Below the pieces are notes generated by a model. The model did no database searches and was not told the origin of the DNA. It was given only the letters and a program-made list of their open reading frames with translations. DNA of 64,000 nt from an uncultured Pelagibacteraceae bacterium (GTDB lineage Bacteria > Pseudomonadota > Alphaproteobacteria > Pelagibacterales > Pelagibacteraceae). Both the position numbers and the translations under genes were made by a program. This document shows, piece after piece, positions 31,284 to 39,780 of this stretch. The stretch lies in assembly GCA_902543295.1 (NCBI GenBank), contig CACBXW010000002.1, forward strand, positions 119,501-183,500, given 5' to 3'. Each line of letters starts with the position of its first letter. Within the stretch, counting starts at the first letter, position 1.

Positions 31284-34200
31284 TATAATTTTGTGGGCAT
31301 AGGCTTATCTTTATCAATTTTATATTTTTTAATTGCATCTACCGCATGTTTAGAAGCAATTAATTGTTCATTAGATAAAATACTTAAGCCATATGCAACT
31401 ATATGCTCTTTATCGACTTCAAAAAATTTTCTTAGATTTTTTCTTGTATCACTTCTACCAAATCCATCTGTACCCAATGAATAAAAACTTTTATTTATGT
31501 AAGGTCTAATTTGGTCAGAATTCATTCTCATATAATCTGAAGCTGCTAAAATGGGACCTTCGGTTTTTCCAAGGCATTTTTCAACGTAAGAGATTTTTTT
31601 CTCTCCTCCTGGATTAAGCAAATTATACCTTTCTGTTTCAAGTCCATCTCTTCTTAATTCATTAAAGCTGGTAACACTCCACACTTCACTATCTACTTGA
31701 TATTCATTTTGTAAAATTTCTGCAGCCTCCATCATCTCTCTTAAAATTGTTCCTGAACCCAACAGTTGAATCTTATTCTTTTTATTCTTACTGAAATCTT
31801 TTATTTTATACATCCCTTTTAATATGCCTTCTTCACAATCTTTGGGCATCTCTGGATGAGAATAATTTTCATTCATTGTTGTAATGTAGTAAAAAATATT
31901 TTCATGTTTTTCATGCATTCTTCTTAAACCTTCTTTAAAAATTGTAGCTAATTCATAATGAAAGGTTGGATCATAAGAAACACAATTTGGAATTGTTGAT
32001 GCTAATAAATGACTGTGACCATCTTGGTGTTGAAGACCTTCTCCAGCCAAAGTTGTTCTTCCAGCTGTAGCTCCAATTAGAAATCCTCTTGTTTGACTAT
32101 CTCCAGCCGCCCAAGCAAAATCGCCAGTTCTTTGAAAACCAAACATAGAATAAAAAAGATAAATTGGTATCATTTCTATATCATGATTTGAATACGATGT
32201 TCCTGCAGCTATCCATGATGCCATGGATCCAGCCTCATTTATTCCTTCCTCTAAAACTTGACCACTTTTCTCTTCCTTGTAAGAGCTTAATTGAGCTGAG
32301 TCCTCTGGCTCATATTTTTGACCTTCATGCGCATATATACCTATTTTTTGGAAAAAACCTTCCATACCAAATGTTCTTGCTTCATCAGGGATTATTGGAA
32401 CAAGTCTTGAAGCAACATTTTTATCTCTTAGCAAATTCGTCAACATCCTAACAAGTGCCATAGTAGTTGACATTTCTTTTTCACCGGTTGATTTTTTCAT
32501 AAAGTCAAAAATATCATTACTTGGTGTTTTGATTGGTTTTGAAAAAGACGATCTCTCAGGAATATATCCTCCTAAAGCTAATCTTCTTTTTTTTAAGTAT
32601 TTTATTTCCTCTGAATTTTCATCAGGTCTAAAGTATTCTATATTTTTGACTTGTTCATCTGTTAATGGAACATCAAATCTATCTCTATAATACAGCAAAT
32701 CATCTACACCTAATTTTTTTTGCTGGTGGGTTGTATTTATACTTTCACCAGATTTTCCCATACCGTATCCTTTAATTGTTTTAGCTAATATGACTGTTGG
32801 TCTGTCTTTTGTATTAATAGCTTTATGATAAGCAGCATAAACTTTATGCGGGTCGTGACCGCCTCTATTTAATTTCCAAATATCGCTATCTGTATAACTT
32901 GCAACTAGATTTTTAAGTTCAGGGTATTTCCCAAAGAAGTTATCTCTAACGTATAAACCACCTTTTGCTTTAAAGGCTTGGTATTCTCCATCAACTGCCT
33001 CGTTCATTCTTTTTACAAGTAAACCTGATTTGTCATTTGCAAGTAATGGATCCCAATATGACCCCCAAATGACTTTTATTACATTCCAGCCAGCTCCTCT
33101 AAAAATTCCCTCTAATTCTTGAATAATTTTACCATTGCCTCTTACTGGACCATCTAATCTTTGTAGGTTGCAGTTCACAACATAAATTAAGTTATCTAAC
33201 TTTTCTCTTGCTGCTAAACCAATAGATCCTAGAGCTTCTGGCTCGTCTATTTCACCATCTCCTAAGAAAGACCAAACTTTTCTATTCTCATCTTTTATTA
33301 ATTTTCTATTAATAAGATATTTCATAAATCTTGCCTGATAGGTTGCCATCATTGGTCCAAGACCCATGGAAACAGTTGGAAACTGCCAAAACTTAGGCAT
33401 CAACCATGGATGGGGATAAGATGATAAACCTCCCGGATAAACTTCCTGTCTGAATCTATCTAATTGTTTTTCGTCAAGTCTTCCTTCCAAAAAAGCTCTA
33501 GCGTAAATACCTGGCGCTGAATGTCCTTGGAAATAAATTAAATCTCCACCAAATTTATTACTTTTAGCTCTCCAAAAATGATTCATTCCTATGTCATAAA
33601 GAGTTGCTGCTGAAGCAAATGTCCCAATGTGACCTCCTAATGAAGGATCTCTCATGTTTGCTCTGACAACCATGACTGCTGAATTCCATCGAATCAGTGC
33701 TCTGATTTTTCTTTCGATATTTTGATCGCCTGGAGATTTTATCTCTTCATCTGCTGGTATAGTATTTATGTATGGTGTATTTTGGGTGTAGGGTATATTT
33801 GATCCCTCTTTATATGCTTGATCAATTAATTGTTTAATTAAAAAATGAGCTCTCTCAGGTCCTTCAGAATGTACTACAGCAGACAAAGATTCTAACCATT
33901 CTTTTGTCTCTTGGGGATCAATATCATTATTATTTTCAACTATTTCTAATCTTTCATTATGTTCTTCTACTTGTGTATTTTCTACTTTGATCTCTTTCTG
34001 TACACTCGTATCTAATTCAGAATTATTATATCCATTTGAATTTTCTGCTTCCGCAATTATTTTTTCCGTTGCGGGTGGTATCTTTTCAATAGTTTCTTGT
34101 TTTTGCTGAGTTCCATTCTCAGAGGATAATGTTAGTATCAAATCTCCTTTAGAAACTTTATCACCAATTTTTATATTAATACTATCTACAACACCCTCAA

Positions 34201-34351
34201 AAGCAGATGGCACTTCAACACTTGATTTATCACTTTCTAAAGTTATTACAGGGTCATTTTTAGAGATTTTATCTCCTTCTTTTACAAGAATTTCTATGAT
34301 TTCTACCTCTTCAAAATCTCCAATATCTGGAACTATTAATTTTTCACTCAT
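31283..34351 (-). CDS. aceE: Homodimeric pyruvate dehydrogenase E1 with fused N-terminal lipoyl domain
   Basis: A 1022-residue protein. Residues 1-78 form a complete lipoyl domain with Lys42 in ESDKSSVEVP; residues 79-143 are a polar, Glu-rich linker; and from about 144 onward there is a full AceE-type E1 of about 879 residues, close to the 887 of Escherichia coli AceE. The thiamine diphosphate motif runs from GDGEIDEPEALG to VVNCNLQRLDG. E1 decarboxylates pyruvate and reductively acetylates a lipoyl group. The lipoyl domain is about 57% identical by hand count (40 of 70) to that of AceF next door, so it probably arose by copying from the neighbouring gene or from a shared ancestor. Confidence 0.95.
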   Translation of the reverse strand: MSEKLIVPDIGDFEEVEIIEILVKEGDKISKNDPVITLESDKSSVEVPSAFEGVVDSINIKIGDKVSKGDLILTLSSENGTQQKQETIEKIPPATEKIIAEAENSNGYNNSELDTSVQKEIKVENTQVEEHNERLEIVENNNDIDPQETKEWLESLSAVVHSEGPERAHFLIKQLIDQAYKEGSNIPYTQNTPYINTIPADEEIKSPGDQNIERKIRALIRWNSAVMVVRANMRDPSLGGHIGTFASAATLYDIGMNHFWRAKSNKFGGDLIYFQGHSAPGIYARAFLEGRLDEKQLDRFRQEVYPGGLSSYPHPWLMPKFWQFPTVSMGLGPMMATYQARFMKYLINRKLIKDENRKVWSFLGDGEIDEPEALGSIGLAAREKLDNLIYVVNCNLQRLDGPVRGNGKIIQELEGIFRGAGWNVIKVIWGSYWDPLLANDKSGLLVKRMNEAVDGEYQAFKAKGGLYVRDNFFGKYPELKNLVASYTDSDIWKLNRGGHDPHKVYAAYHKAINTKDRPTVILAKTIKGYGMGKSGESINTTHQQKKLGVDDLLYYRDRFDVPLTDEQVKNIEYFRPDENSEEIKYLKKRRLALGGYIPERSSFSKPIKTPSNDIFDFMKKSTGEKEMSTTMALVRMLTNLLRDKNVASRLVPIIPDEARTFGMEGFFQKIGIYAHEGQKYEPEDSAQLSSYKEEKSGQVLEEGINEAGSMASWIAAGTSYSNHDIEMIPIYLFYSMFGFQRTGDFAWAAGDSQTRGFLIGATAGRTTLAGEGLQHQDGHSHLLASTIPNCVSYDPTFHYELATIFKEGLRRMHEKHENIFYYITTMNENYSHPEMPKDCEEGILKGMYKIKDFSKNKKNKIQLLGSGTILREMMEAAEILQNEYQVDSEVWSVTSFNELRRDGLETERYNLLNPGGEKKISYVEKCLGKTEGPILAASDYMRMNSDQIRPYINKSFYSLGTDGFGRSDTRKNLRKFFEVDKEHIVAYGLSILSNEQLIASKHAVDAIKKYKIDKDKPMPTKL

Positions 34352-34462
34352 TTCGCTATTTGTATATATATATATTATTTACTTTTAATAGATGTATATT
34401 TTTGACCATTATTAAAATTTAGTAAAATTAATAATAAATGTTAAAAGAATAGATTATATTTA

Positions 34463-34539
34463 GCGCCTGTAGCTCAATTGGATAGAGCGCTTGGCTACGG
34501 ACCAGGAGGTTCTGGGTTCGACTCCTAGCAGGCGCACCA
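34463..34539 (+). tRNA. tRNA-Arg (anticodon ACG)
   Basis: A 77-base tRNA with encoded CCA. The acceptor GCGCCTG pairs with CAGGCGC, the D arm is AGCTCAATTGGATAGAGC, the anticodon stem CTTGG/CCAGG holds loop CTACGGA with anticodon ACG, and the T arm is CTGGGTTCGACTCCTAG. A34 should be deaminated to inosine by TadA to read CGU, CGC and CGA. A Shine-Dalgarno sequence and a small ORF begin immediately after the CCA. Confidence 0.97.
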
Positions 34540-34552
34540 AAAGGAAGGGAAA

Positions 34553-34636
34553 ATGAAAATATCTTTGCAAAAATCTGTAATTTATTTTTTTGTAATAGTG
34601 TTAATAATATTATTTTTAATAACTTTAATAATTTAA
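34553..34636 (+). CDS. 27-residue single-span membrane peptide
   Basis: A tiny ORF starting MKISLQKSVIYFFVIV and continuing as an almost unbroken hydrophobic helix to its TAA at 34634-34636. It has a strong Shine-Dalgarno sequence (AAGGAAGGGA at 34541-34550) at the right distance and shares a TAATG overlap with the thioesterase gene. Both features argue that it is translated. The ATG is only 13 bases past the 3' end of tRNA-Arg. No family recognised. It may be a functional membrane micropeptide, or serve to couple ribosomes onto the thioesterase start, which has no Shine-Dalgarno of its own. Confidence 0.65.
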   Translation: MKISLQKSVIYFFVIVLIILFLITLII

Positions 34637-35055
34637 TGAAAAAATTTAAACAAATTAGCGTTAAAAAAGGTTTCATGAGACACAATGGTGGTTTGCTACT
34701 AAGAGATATCTCAAAAACTAAATATGAATTTAAAACTAAAATAAAAAGAAACCATCTCAACAGAGCTGGCATAACTCATGGTGGGTATATAGCATCGATC
34801 ATAGATACCGGGTGTGGATCTGGAGCTCATAGAATTTCAGGTAATCAACCTTGTGTAACTATAACACTTAATATTAACTTTATCGGACCTTCAACTATTG
34901 GTGATGAAATTTTTGGATATGTAAAAATTAAAAAAAAAACAAAAAGCATGGTTTTTTTAGAGTGCTATTTAGAATGTAAAGGTAAAATAATTGCATCTGC
35001 TACAGGAATTTGGAAAATACTTCAACGTAAGTTACCCCATGCAGGTCTAAGCTAA
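34636..35055 (+). CDS. PaaI-like hotdog-fold thioesterase
   Basis: A 139-residue acyl-CoA thioesterase of the 4HBT/PaaI type. The conserved NRAGITHGGYIASIIDTGCG (residues about 40-59) forms the hotdog active-site helix, with the HGG motif and the Asp; ITLNINFIGPSTIGDEI is the typical central strand. It probably hydrolyses a short or aromatic acyl-CoA. The start overlaps the 27-residue peptide by one base, and the end shares a 4-base interlocked stop (CTAA) with the convergent TRAP permease. Confidence 0.9.
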   Translation: MKKFKQISVKKGFMRHNGGLLLRDISKTKYEFKTKIKRNHLNRAGITHGGYIASIIDTGCGSGAHRISGNQPCVTITLNINFIGPSTIGDEIFGYVKIKKKTKSMVFLECYLECKGKIIASATGIWKILQRKLPHAGLS

Positions 35056-37373
35056 ATTCTTCTTCTTATATTTAAATAACCAAAGATTGATAAAAGAATA
35101 AGAGCAATAGGATAAATTATTTCTTTTTTTGGTCTATTCTGATTTTCAATTTTAAATTCATTAATAATATCTCCCATGTCTAAACCGGATTTTTTTGCAA
35201 TTCCATTCCATTTTAAAGTATCAATTATGGTTTTATTGTCTTCTACAACTAAGCTCATTCCATAATCATCTAAACTGAAATTTTCATCAAAACTATTTTT
35301 TTCAATTACAAATAATTTATATCTTTCGCCGTACTCTGTAAGTCTAGTAATTTTAATTCTTATCTCTTTATTATAATCAAACTGTTTTTTGTTTACTTCT
35401 TCAATACTTAAATAGTTATATTTTGGATAAAATTTATTTAGAATAAATTCTGGAGATAATAATGATATTGAAATTATTAAAAAAATAACAATCTCATACC
35501 ATCTCAATTTATTTATAAACCATCCCTGAGTAGCAGAAGTAAATACTAAAATCCCAATCAATGAGGTTGCTATGACCATTAAGCCATGCCAAATGCTTTC
35601 AATGCCAATTAGTAATAACTCACTGTTAAATAAGAATACAATAGGAAGTATTCCAGTTCTCAGACTATACCAAAATGCCTGGGCTCCTGTTCTTAATGGG
35701 TCTCCACCAGAAATAGCAGCAGCTGCGTAAGATGCTAGGCCAACTGGAGGTGTTACGTCTGCCATTAGGCCAAAATAGAACACAAATAAATGAACCGCAA
35801 TTAAAGGAAAAATAAATCCTGATGCATTTCCAACATCCACAAGAACAGTTGCCATTAGAGATGCTACAACAACGTAGTTCGCCGTAGTTGGTAAACCCAT
35901 ACCCAATAGTAAACACAAAATAATAGTTAAAAATAAGAGAATAATAACATTATCTTTTGCAATCGACTCGATTACAATTATTAAATTAGTGCTCAAACCT
36001 GTAGATCCAACTGCTCCAACTATAATACCTGCTGTTGCAATTGCTATTCCGACACTAACCATATTCAAAGCACCCTTTTCAAAACCAACAACAGTTTGGT
36101 TGTACCAATAAATTAAAGCTTTCTTAAAGTTCTTTTCTTTAAAAATTTTATTTAAAAGATTAACTATAATTAAAGTTATTGTTGCAAAAAAAATAGAGTA
36201 AGAAGCTGTAAGCCTCATATAAACTAGTAGATATATAAGAACAAATATTGGAACTAAAAAATGTATTCCTTCAAAAAATGTTTTTTTCAATTTTGGAATG
36301 TCGTTTTCATCCATACCTTTTAAATTTAATTTAAGTGCTTCAAGGTGAGATATATAAAATAGTGCAATGTAAGAAATTATAGCTGGTAAAAAAGCATGTT
36401 TGACAACTTCAAAATATGTAACACCGATAAAACTTGCCATCACAAAAGCTGCTGCACCCATAACAGGAGGCATTATTTGACCATTAACTGATGAAGATAC
36501 TTCGATTGCACCCGCTTTTTCTTTGGAAAAACCAGTCTTTTTCATAATTGGAATTGTAAATGTTCCAGTTGTAACTGTATTAGCAATTGATGATCCAGAG
36601 ATTAATCCTGTCATACCAGATCCAAGAATAGCTGCTTTGGCAGGACCACCTCGCATTTTTCCAACCATTGCAAAAGCTAAATCTAAAAAATATTTACCCC
36701 CTCCAGCAGTTTCTAAAAGTGCTCCAAAAAGTACAAAGAGAAATATGAAATCTACAGAAACACCTATCGGAATTCCGAAAATAGCTTCTTGATCAAACCA
36801 TTGAAAACCAACTAACCTTTTTAATGATAATCCACCATGAGAAATTATATCTGGTGCATATTGCCCAAAATAAGAAAATAATAAAAAACAAACTGCAATA
36901 ACAACTAATGGGACACCTATTACTCTGCGAGTGGCCTCAAGAAGAATTAATATTCCAATTATTCCGAGTATTAACTCAATTGGAATAGTAAAATTATCGG
37001 AAAGATTTATTTTAAGTAATATTCCACCCCTATCTACTAATTGATCATAAAAAACATAAATATATAAACAACAAATTGCACCTGTTATTGCAATTAATAT
37101 ATCTATAAAATTTACTTTTTTACCCCTTGCATATGGAAATATTAAAAAAGCTAATAAAAGTGCAAAACCAAGATGAATTGCTCTAGCAGGTAAACCTTTA
37201 AACATTCCAAAATTAAGCCAAAATGGAAATGGAGAAGCATACCAAAGTTGAAATAAAGACCAGGTTATTGCAATAAATGCAACTAACTTTAAATGAAAAC
37301 CTGTTAGGTTTCTTGTAGGAGAAAGATCCTCTTTAATCTTATTTTCAATCTTTTTTTCTATGTCTGCTGACAT
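35052..37373 (-). CDS. TRAP transporter permease, 4TM/12TM fusion
   Basis: A 773-residue membrane protein in which the small DctQ-like and large DctM-like TRAP subunits are fused. Roughly 17 or more hydrophobic segments are visible; GSSIANTVTTGTFTIPIMKK and GMGLPTTANYVVVA are conserved DctM motifs. After about residue 590 there is a C-terminal DUF3394-type region with a soluble part and a last helix ending NIRRRI. Together with the TAXI receptor upstream it forms a sodium-driven, high-affinity uptake system for an unknown organic acid. It lies downstream of an intrinsic terminator, so it should be expressed less than the receptor. Confidence 0.93.
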   Translation of the reverse strand: MSADIEKKIENKIKEDLSPTRNLTGFHLKLVAFIAITWSLFQLWYASPFPFWLNFGMFKGLPARAIHLGFALLLAFLIFPYARGKKVNFIDILIAITGAICCLYIYVFYDQLVDRGGILLKINLSDNFTIPIELILGIIGILILLEATRRVIGVPLVVIAVCFLLFSYFGQYAPDIISHGGLSLKRLVGFQWFDQEAIFGIPIGVSVDFIFLFVLFGALLETAGGGKYFLDLAFAMVGKMRGGPAKAAILGSGMTGLISGSSIANTVTTGTFTIPIMKKTGFSKEKAGAIEVSSSVNGQIMPPVMGAAAFVMASFIGVTYFEVVKHAFLPAIISYIALFYISHLEALKLNLKGMDENDIPKLKKTFFEGIHFLVPIFVLIYLLVYMRLTASYSIFFATITLIIVNLLNKIFKEKNFKKALIYWYNQTVVGFEKGALNMVSVGIAIATAGIIVGAVGSTGLSTNLIIVIESIAKDNVIILLFLTIILCLLLGMGLPTTANYVVVASLMATVLVDVGNASGFIFPLIAVHLFVFYFGLMADVTPPVGLASYAAAAISGGDPLRTGAQAFWYSLRTGILPIVFLFNSELLLIGIESIWHGLMVIATSLIGILVFTSATQGWFINKLRWYEIVIFLIISISLLSPEFILNKFYPKYNYLSIEEVNKKQFDYNKEIRIKITRLTEYGERYKLFVIEKNSFDENFSLDDYGMSLVVEDNKTIIDTLKWNGIAKKSGLDMGDIINEFKIENQNRPKKEIIYPIALILLSIFGYLNIRRRI

Positions 37374-37387
37374 TCAGCTTAATATAT

Positions 37388-37419
37388 AAAAAAAAAGGCC
37401 CAATAGATATATTGGGCCT
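37388..37419 (-). terminator. Intrinsic terminator between TRAP receptor and permease
   Basis: A perfect 10-bp stem (37396-37405 with 37410-37419, loop 37406-37409) is followed on the minus strand by a run of nine T residues. It lies between the receptor stop (37441) and the permease start (37373). Partial termination here would give many receptor mRNAs per permease mRNA, a common arrangement for binding-protein transporters. Confidence 0.88.
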
Positions 37420-37440
37420 CAATTTTTTATATAGATTTAA

Positions 37441-38448
37441 TTACATTAAACCAGCTTCTTTATAATATTTAACAGCTCCAGGATGAAGTGGTGCTGATAA
37501 ACCATCAGCTATCATATTTTTTTTCTCTAAAGGAGCAAAAGCTGGATGTTGTTTTCTAAAATCATCAAAATTTTCAAAAACAGCTTTTGTAACCTGATAA
37601 ACTAAATCTTCAGAAACGTCCACACTTGTTACCACAGTAGCTTTTACACCAAATGTAGTTACATCTTTTTTCTGTTTAGTATAAGTTCCTTTTGGAATTG
37701 TTGCTGATGCATAATAATCAGCTCCACTAATGATTCCATTAATTACGTCTCCTGTTAAATTGATTGGCATAGCTTTAGCCGCACATGTTGCTGCTTGTTC
37801 CATTGCTCCATTTGGGAAACCTACTGAGTATCCAAACGCATCAATTTTACCATCACATAAAGCTTTTACTTGCTCTGAGGATGTTAGCTCGGTAACTGAT
37901 TTAAAGAAACTGTTATCAACACCCATAGCTTTCATTAATTCTTCCATAGTTCCTCTTTGACCAGAACCTGGATTTCCAATGTTTACTACTTTTCCTTTGA
38001 GACCCATAAAATCTTTGACTTTTGCTTTTTTTCTAGCCCAGATTTGAAATGGCTCATTATGTACTGAGAAAACAGCTCTTAAATTTTTGAATTGTTTCCC
38101 TTCCCATTTGCTTGATCCATTGTAAGCATGATATTGCCAGTCAGATTGTGCTACACCAAATTGAAACTCACCATCTTTTATTTGTCCGATGTTATAATTT
38201 GAGCCTCCAGTTGAAGGAGCGGTACATCTGTAAGCTTTATCTTTCATACCTTTTTTTCTACCATGTTCAGCACTAATTGCTGATTTGTGTAACATTTTAC
38301 AAATAGCGTTACCTGTCTGAAAATAAACTCCAGTTGGTCCTCCTGTGCCTATTGTAAAAAACTCTGCTGATTTTGCTATTGATCCGAATGAAAATATAGC
38401 AGCAAAAATAATCAGAGAGCTTGATATTGTTGATAATATTTTTTTCAT
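37441..38448 (-). CDS. TAXI-family TRAP transporter solute receptor
   Basis: A 335-residue periplasmic binding protein. The signal peptide is the first 27 or so residues (cleavage likely near AKSAEF). FTIGTGGPTGVYFQTGNAICKML is the start of the mature TAXI domain, with the GTGG and GVY motifs of this family; GNPGSGQRGTMEELM is also typical. A good Shine-Dalgarno (AGAGAGGGT) precedes the ATG, and a separate promoter is likely in the 108-base gap behind it. The ligand is unknown; characterised TAXI proteins bind dicarboxylates or glutamate-like compounds. Confidence 0.93.
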   Translation of the reverse strand: MKKILSTISSSLIIFAAIFSFGSIAKSAEFFTIGTGGPTGVYFQTGNAICKMLHKSAISAEHGRKKGMKDKAYRCTAPSTGGSNYNIGQIKDGEFQFGVAQSDWQYHAYNGSSKWEGKQFKNLRAVFSVHNEPFQIWARKKAKVKDFMGLKGKVVNIGNPGSGQRGTMEELMKAMGVDNSFFKSVTELTSSEQVKALCDGKIDAFGYSVGFPNGAMEQAATCAAKAMPINLTGDVINGIISGADYYASATIPKGTYTKQKKDVTTFGVKATVVTSVDVSEDLVYQVTKAVFENFDDFRKQHPAFAPLEKKNMIADGLSAPLHPGAVKYYKEAGLM

Positions 38449-38556
38449 ATACCCTCTCTAAAGTTTTAAAATCGAATCTAACTATTTATTACTACGAGTG
38501 TCTAGTAAATTCAGTTAATATAAGTATTGTTAATTAAGGAATTTTTTAACTGATTA

Positions 38557-39780
38557 TTATTTTTCAACCCAAGATTTTAATTTATTTACTCCTTCTACAA
38601 CCTTAGGGGCGTACAATTTTATTAACTCATCATTAATATCAGTTTTTTCATTAATATTTTTCATAAATATATCGCCGTCAAAATCTGTAAAACTTAGACG
38701 AACAATCATCCTTTTTTCATCAAATCCAAAGTCACTTCCTGGAAGTAAAGCAATATTTAAATTAGTTAAAATTTCATCACACATGATTGAACAATTATTA
38801 AATTTCTTGTTCAAAAATTCAGGCATCAAATAAAAGCCACCCATGGGTTTGTTCATAATAATATTATTAGATTTTAAATTTCTATATACGTATTCTCCAA
38901 CAGCTTTAAGAATTTTTTTTGATTTTAAGATATATTCATCATGGTTAGCATTAAAAGCAGATATTGCAGCAAACTGTATTGGTGAACTTACGGCGGAAAA
39001 TGTTTCACTTGCTAAAACTTTCATAGATTTAAGTAATTCAATTTTTTTCTTAGGTATTATAAAGTACCCAAGTCTCCACCCTCCAGCGCCACACCATTTA
39101 CTAAGTCCGTTACTTATTACGACATTATCAGGGCAGTGTTCGAAAATAGAAATATAATTTTCATCAAATGTTAATTCAGAATAAATTTCATCTGATAAAA
39201 CTAAAATATTATACTTTTTTACTATTAAAGAAATTTCTTTTAAATTTTCGCATACTTGTCCTGATGGATTATTTGGAGAATTAAGAAATAAAAGATATTT
39301 TTTATCTGGTTTTTTCAAAACTATTTTTTCTATTTCTTTAGCTTTAGGAAACCAATTATTTTCAGCAGATGTTTGTATCCAATTATAGTTATTTTTAGCT
39401 ATTATTGATTGTGGCTTGTAAGATACCCAACTTGGAGCTGGCAATAAAACTTCGCCTTCAAATGCTAAATGCATCAAAAACATAAGCTCTTTGGTACCAG
39501 GACCTATTATGACTTGATCTGAGTCAAAATTATAATTTTTCTTTTTTGACTCATATTTTGCGATTGAACCTCTTAATTTATCTAATCCTTGGATAGGTAA
39601 ATAACTTTTTTGATGTGCATTTTTTTTTAATTCTTCAACAATAGTAATTGGAACCGGAAATGGTGATTGTCCAAATCCAAACTTAATAATATTTTTTCCT
39701 TCAATTTCAATAACTTTAGATTTTTCATTTATTTTTAGTGTTGCTGATAAACTTAAGTTTTTGATTGTATCTTTGATCAT
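38557..39780 (-). CDS. Class I/II PLP-dependent aminotransferase
   Basis: A 407-residue fold-type I aminotransferase. The PLP lysine is in SNGLSKWCGAGGWRLGY; NSPNNPSGQV contains the conserved Asn, and DEIYSEL the Asp that contacts the pyridine nitrogen. The Arg in MIVRLSF should bind the substrate carboxylate. It is of the aspartate/aromatic/branched-chain type, but the exact amino acid cannot be assigned. It is joined by a one-base overlap to the acetoacetyl-CoA synthetase gene upstream, which hints at a role in amino-acid or ketone-body catabolism. Confidence 0.9.
   Translation of the reverse strand: MIKDTIKNLSLSATLKINEKSKVIEIEGKNIIKFGFGQSPFPVPITIVEELKKNAHQKSYLPIQGLDKLRGSIAKYESKKKNYNFDSDQVIIGPGTKELMFLMHLAFEGEVLLPAPSWVSYKPQSIIAKNNYNWIQTSAENNWFPKAKEIEKIVLKKPDKKYLLFLNSPNNPSGQVCENLKEISLIVKKYNILVLSDEIYSELTFDENYISIFEHCPDNVVISNGLSKWCGAGGWRLGYFIIPKKKIELLKSMKVLASETFSAVSSPIQFAAISAFNANHDEYILKSKKILKAVGEYVYRNLKSNNIIMNKPMGGFYLMPEFLNKKFNNCSIMCDEILTNLNIALLPGSDFGFDEKRMIVRLSFTDFDGDIFMKNINEKTDINDELIKLYAPKVVEGVNKLKSWVEK

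Noticed and set aside
34428-34772. A 114-codon minus-strand ORF across tRNA-Arg and the thioesterase start
   Set aside because: It is antisense to the tRNA and to a clear hotdog-fold gene, and its hydrophobic look comes from the complement of A-rich codons.
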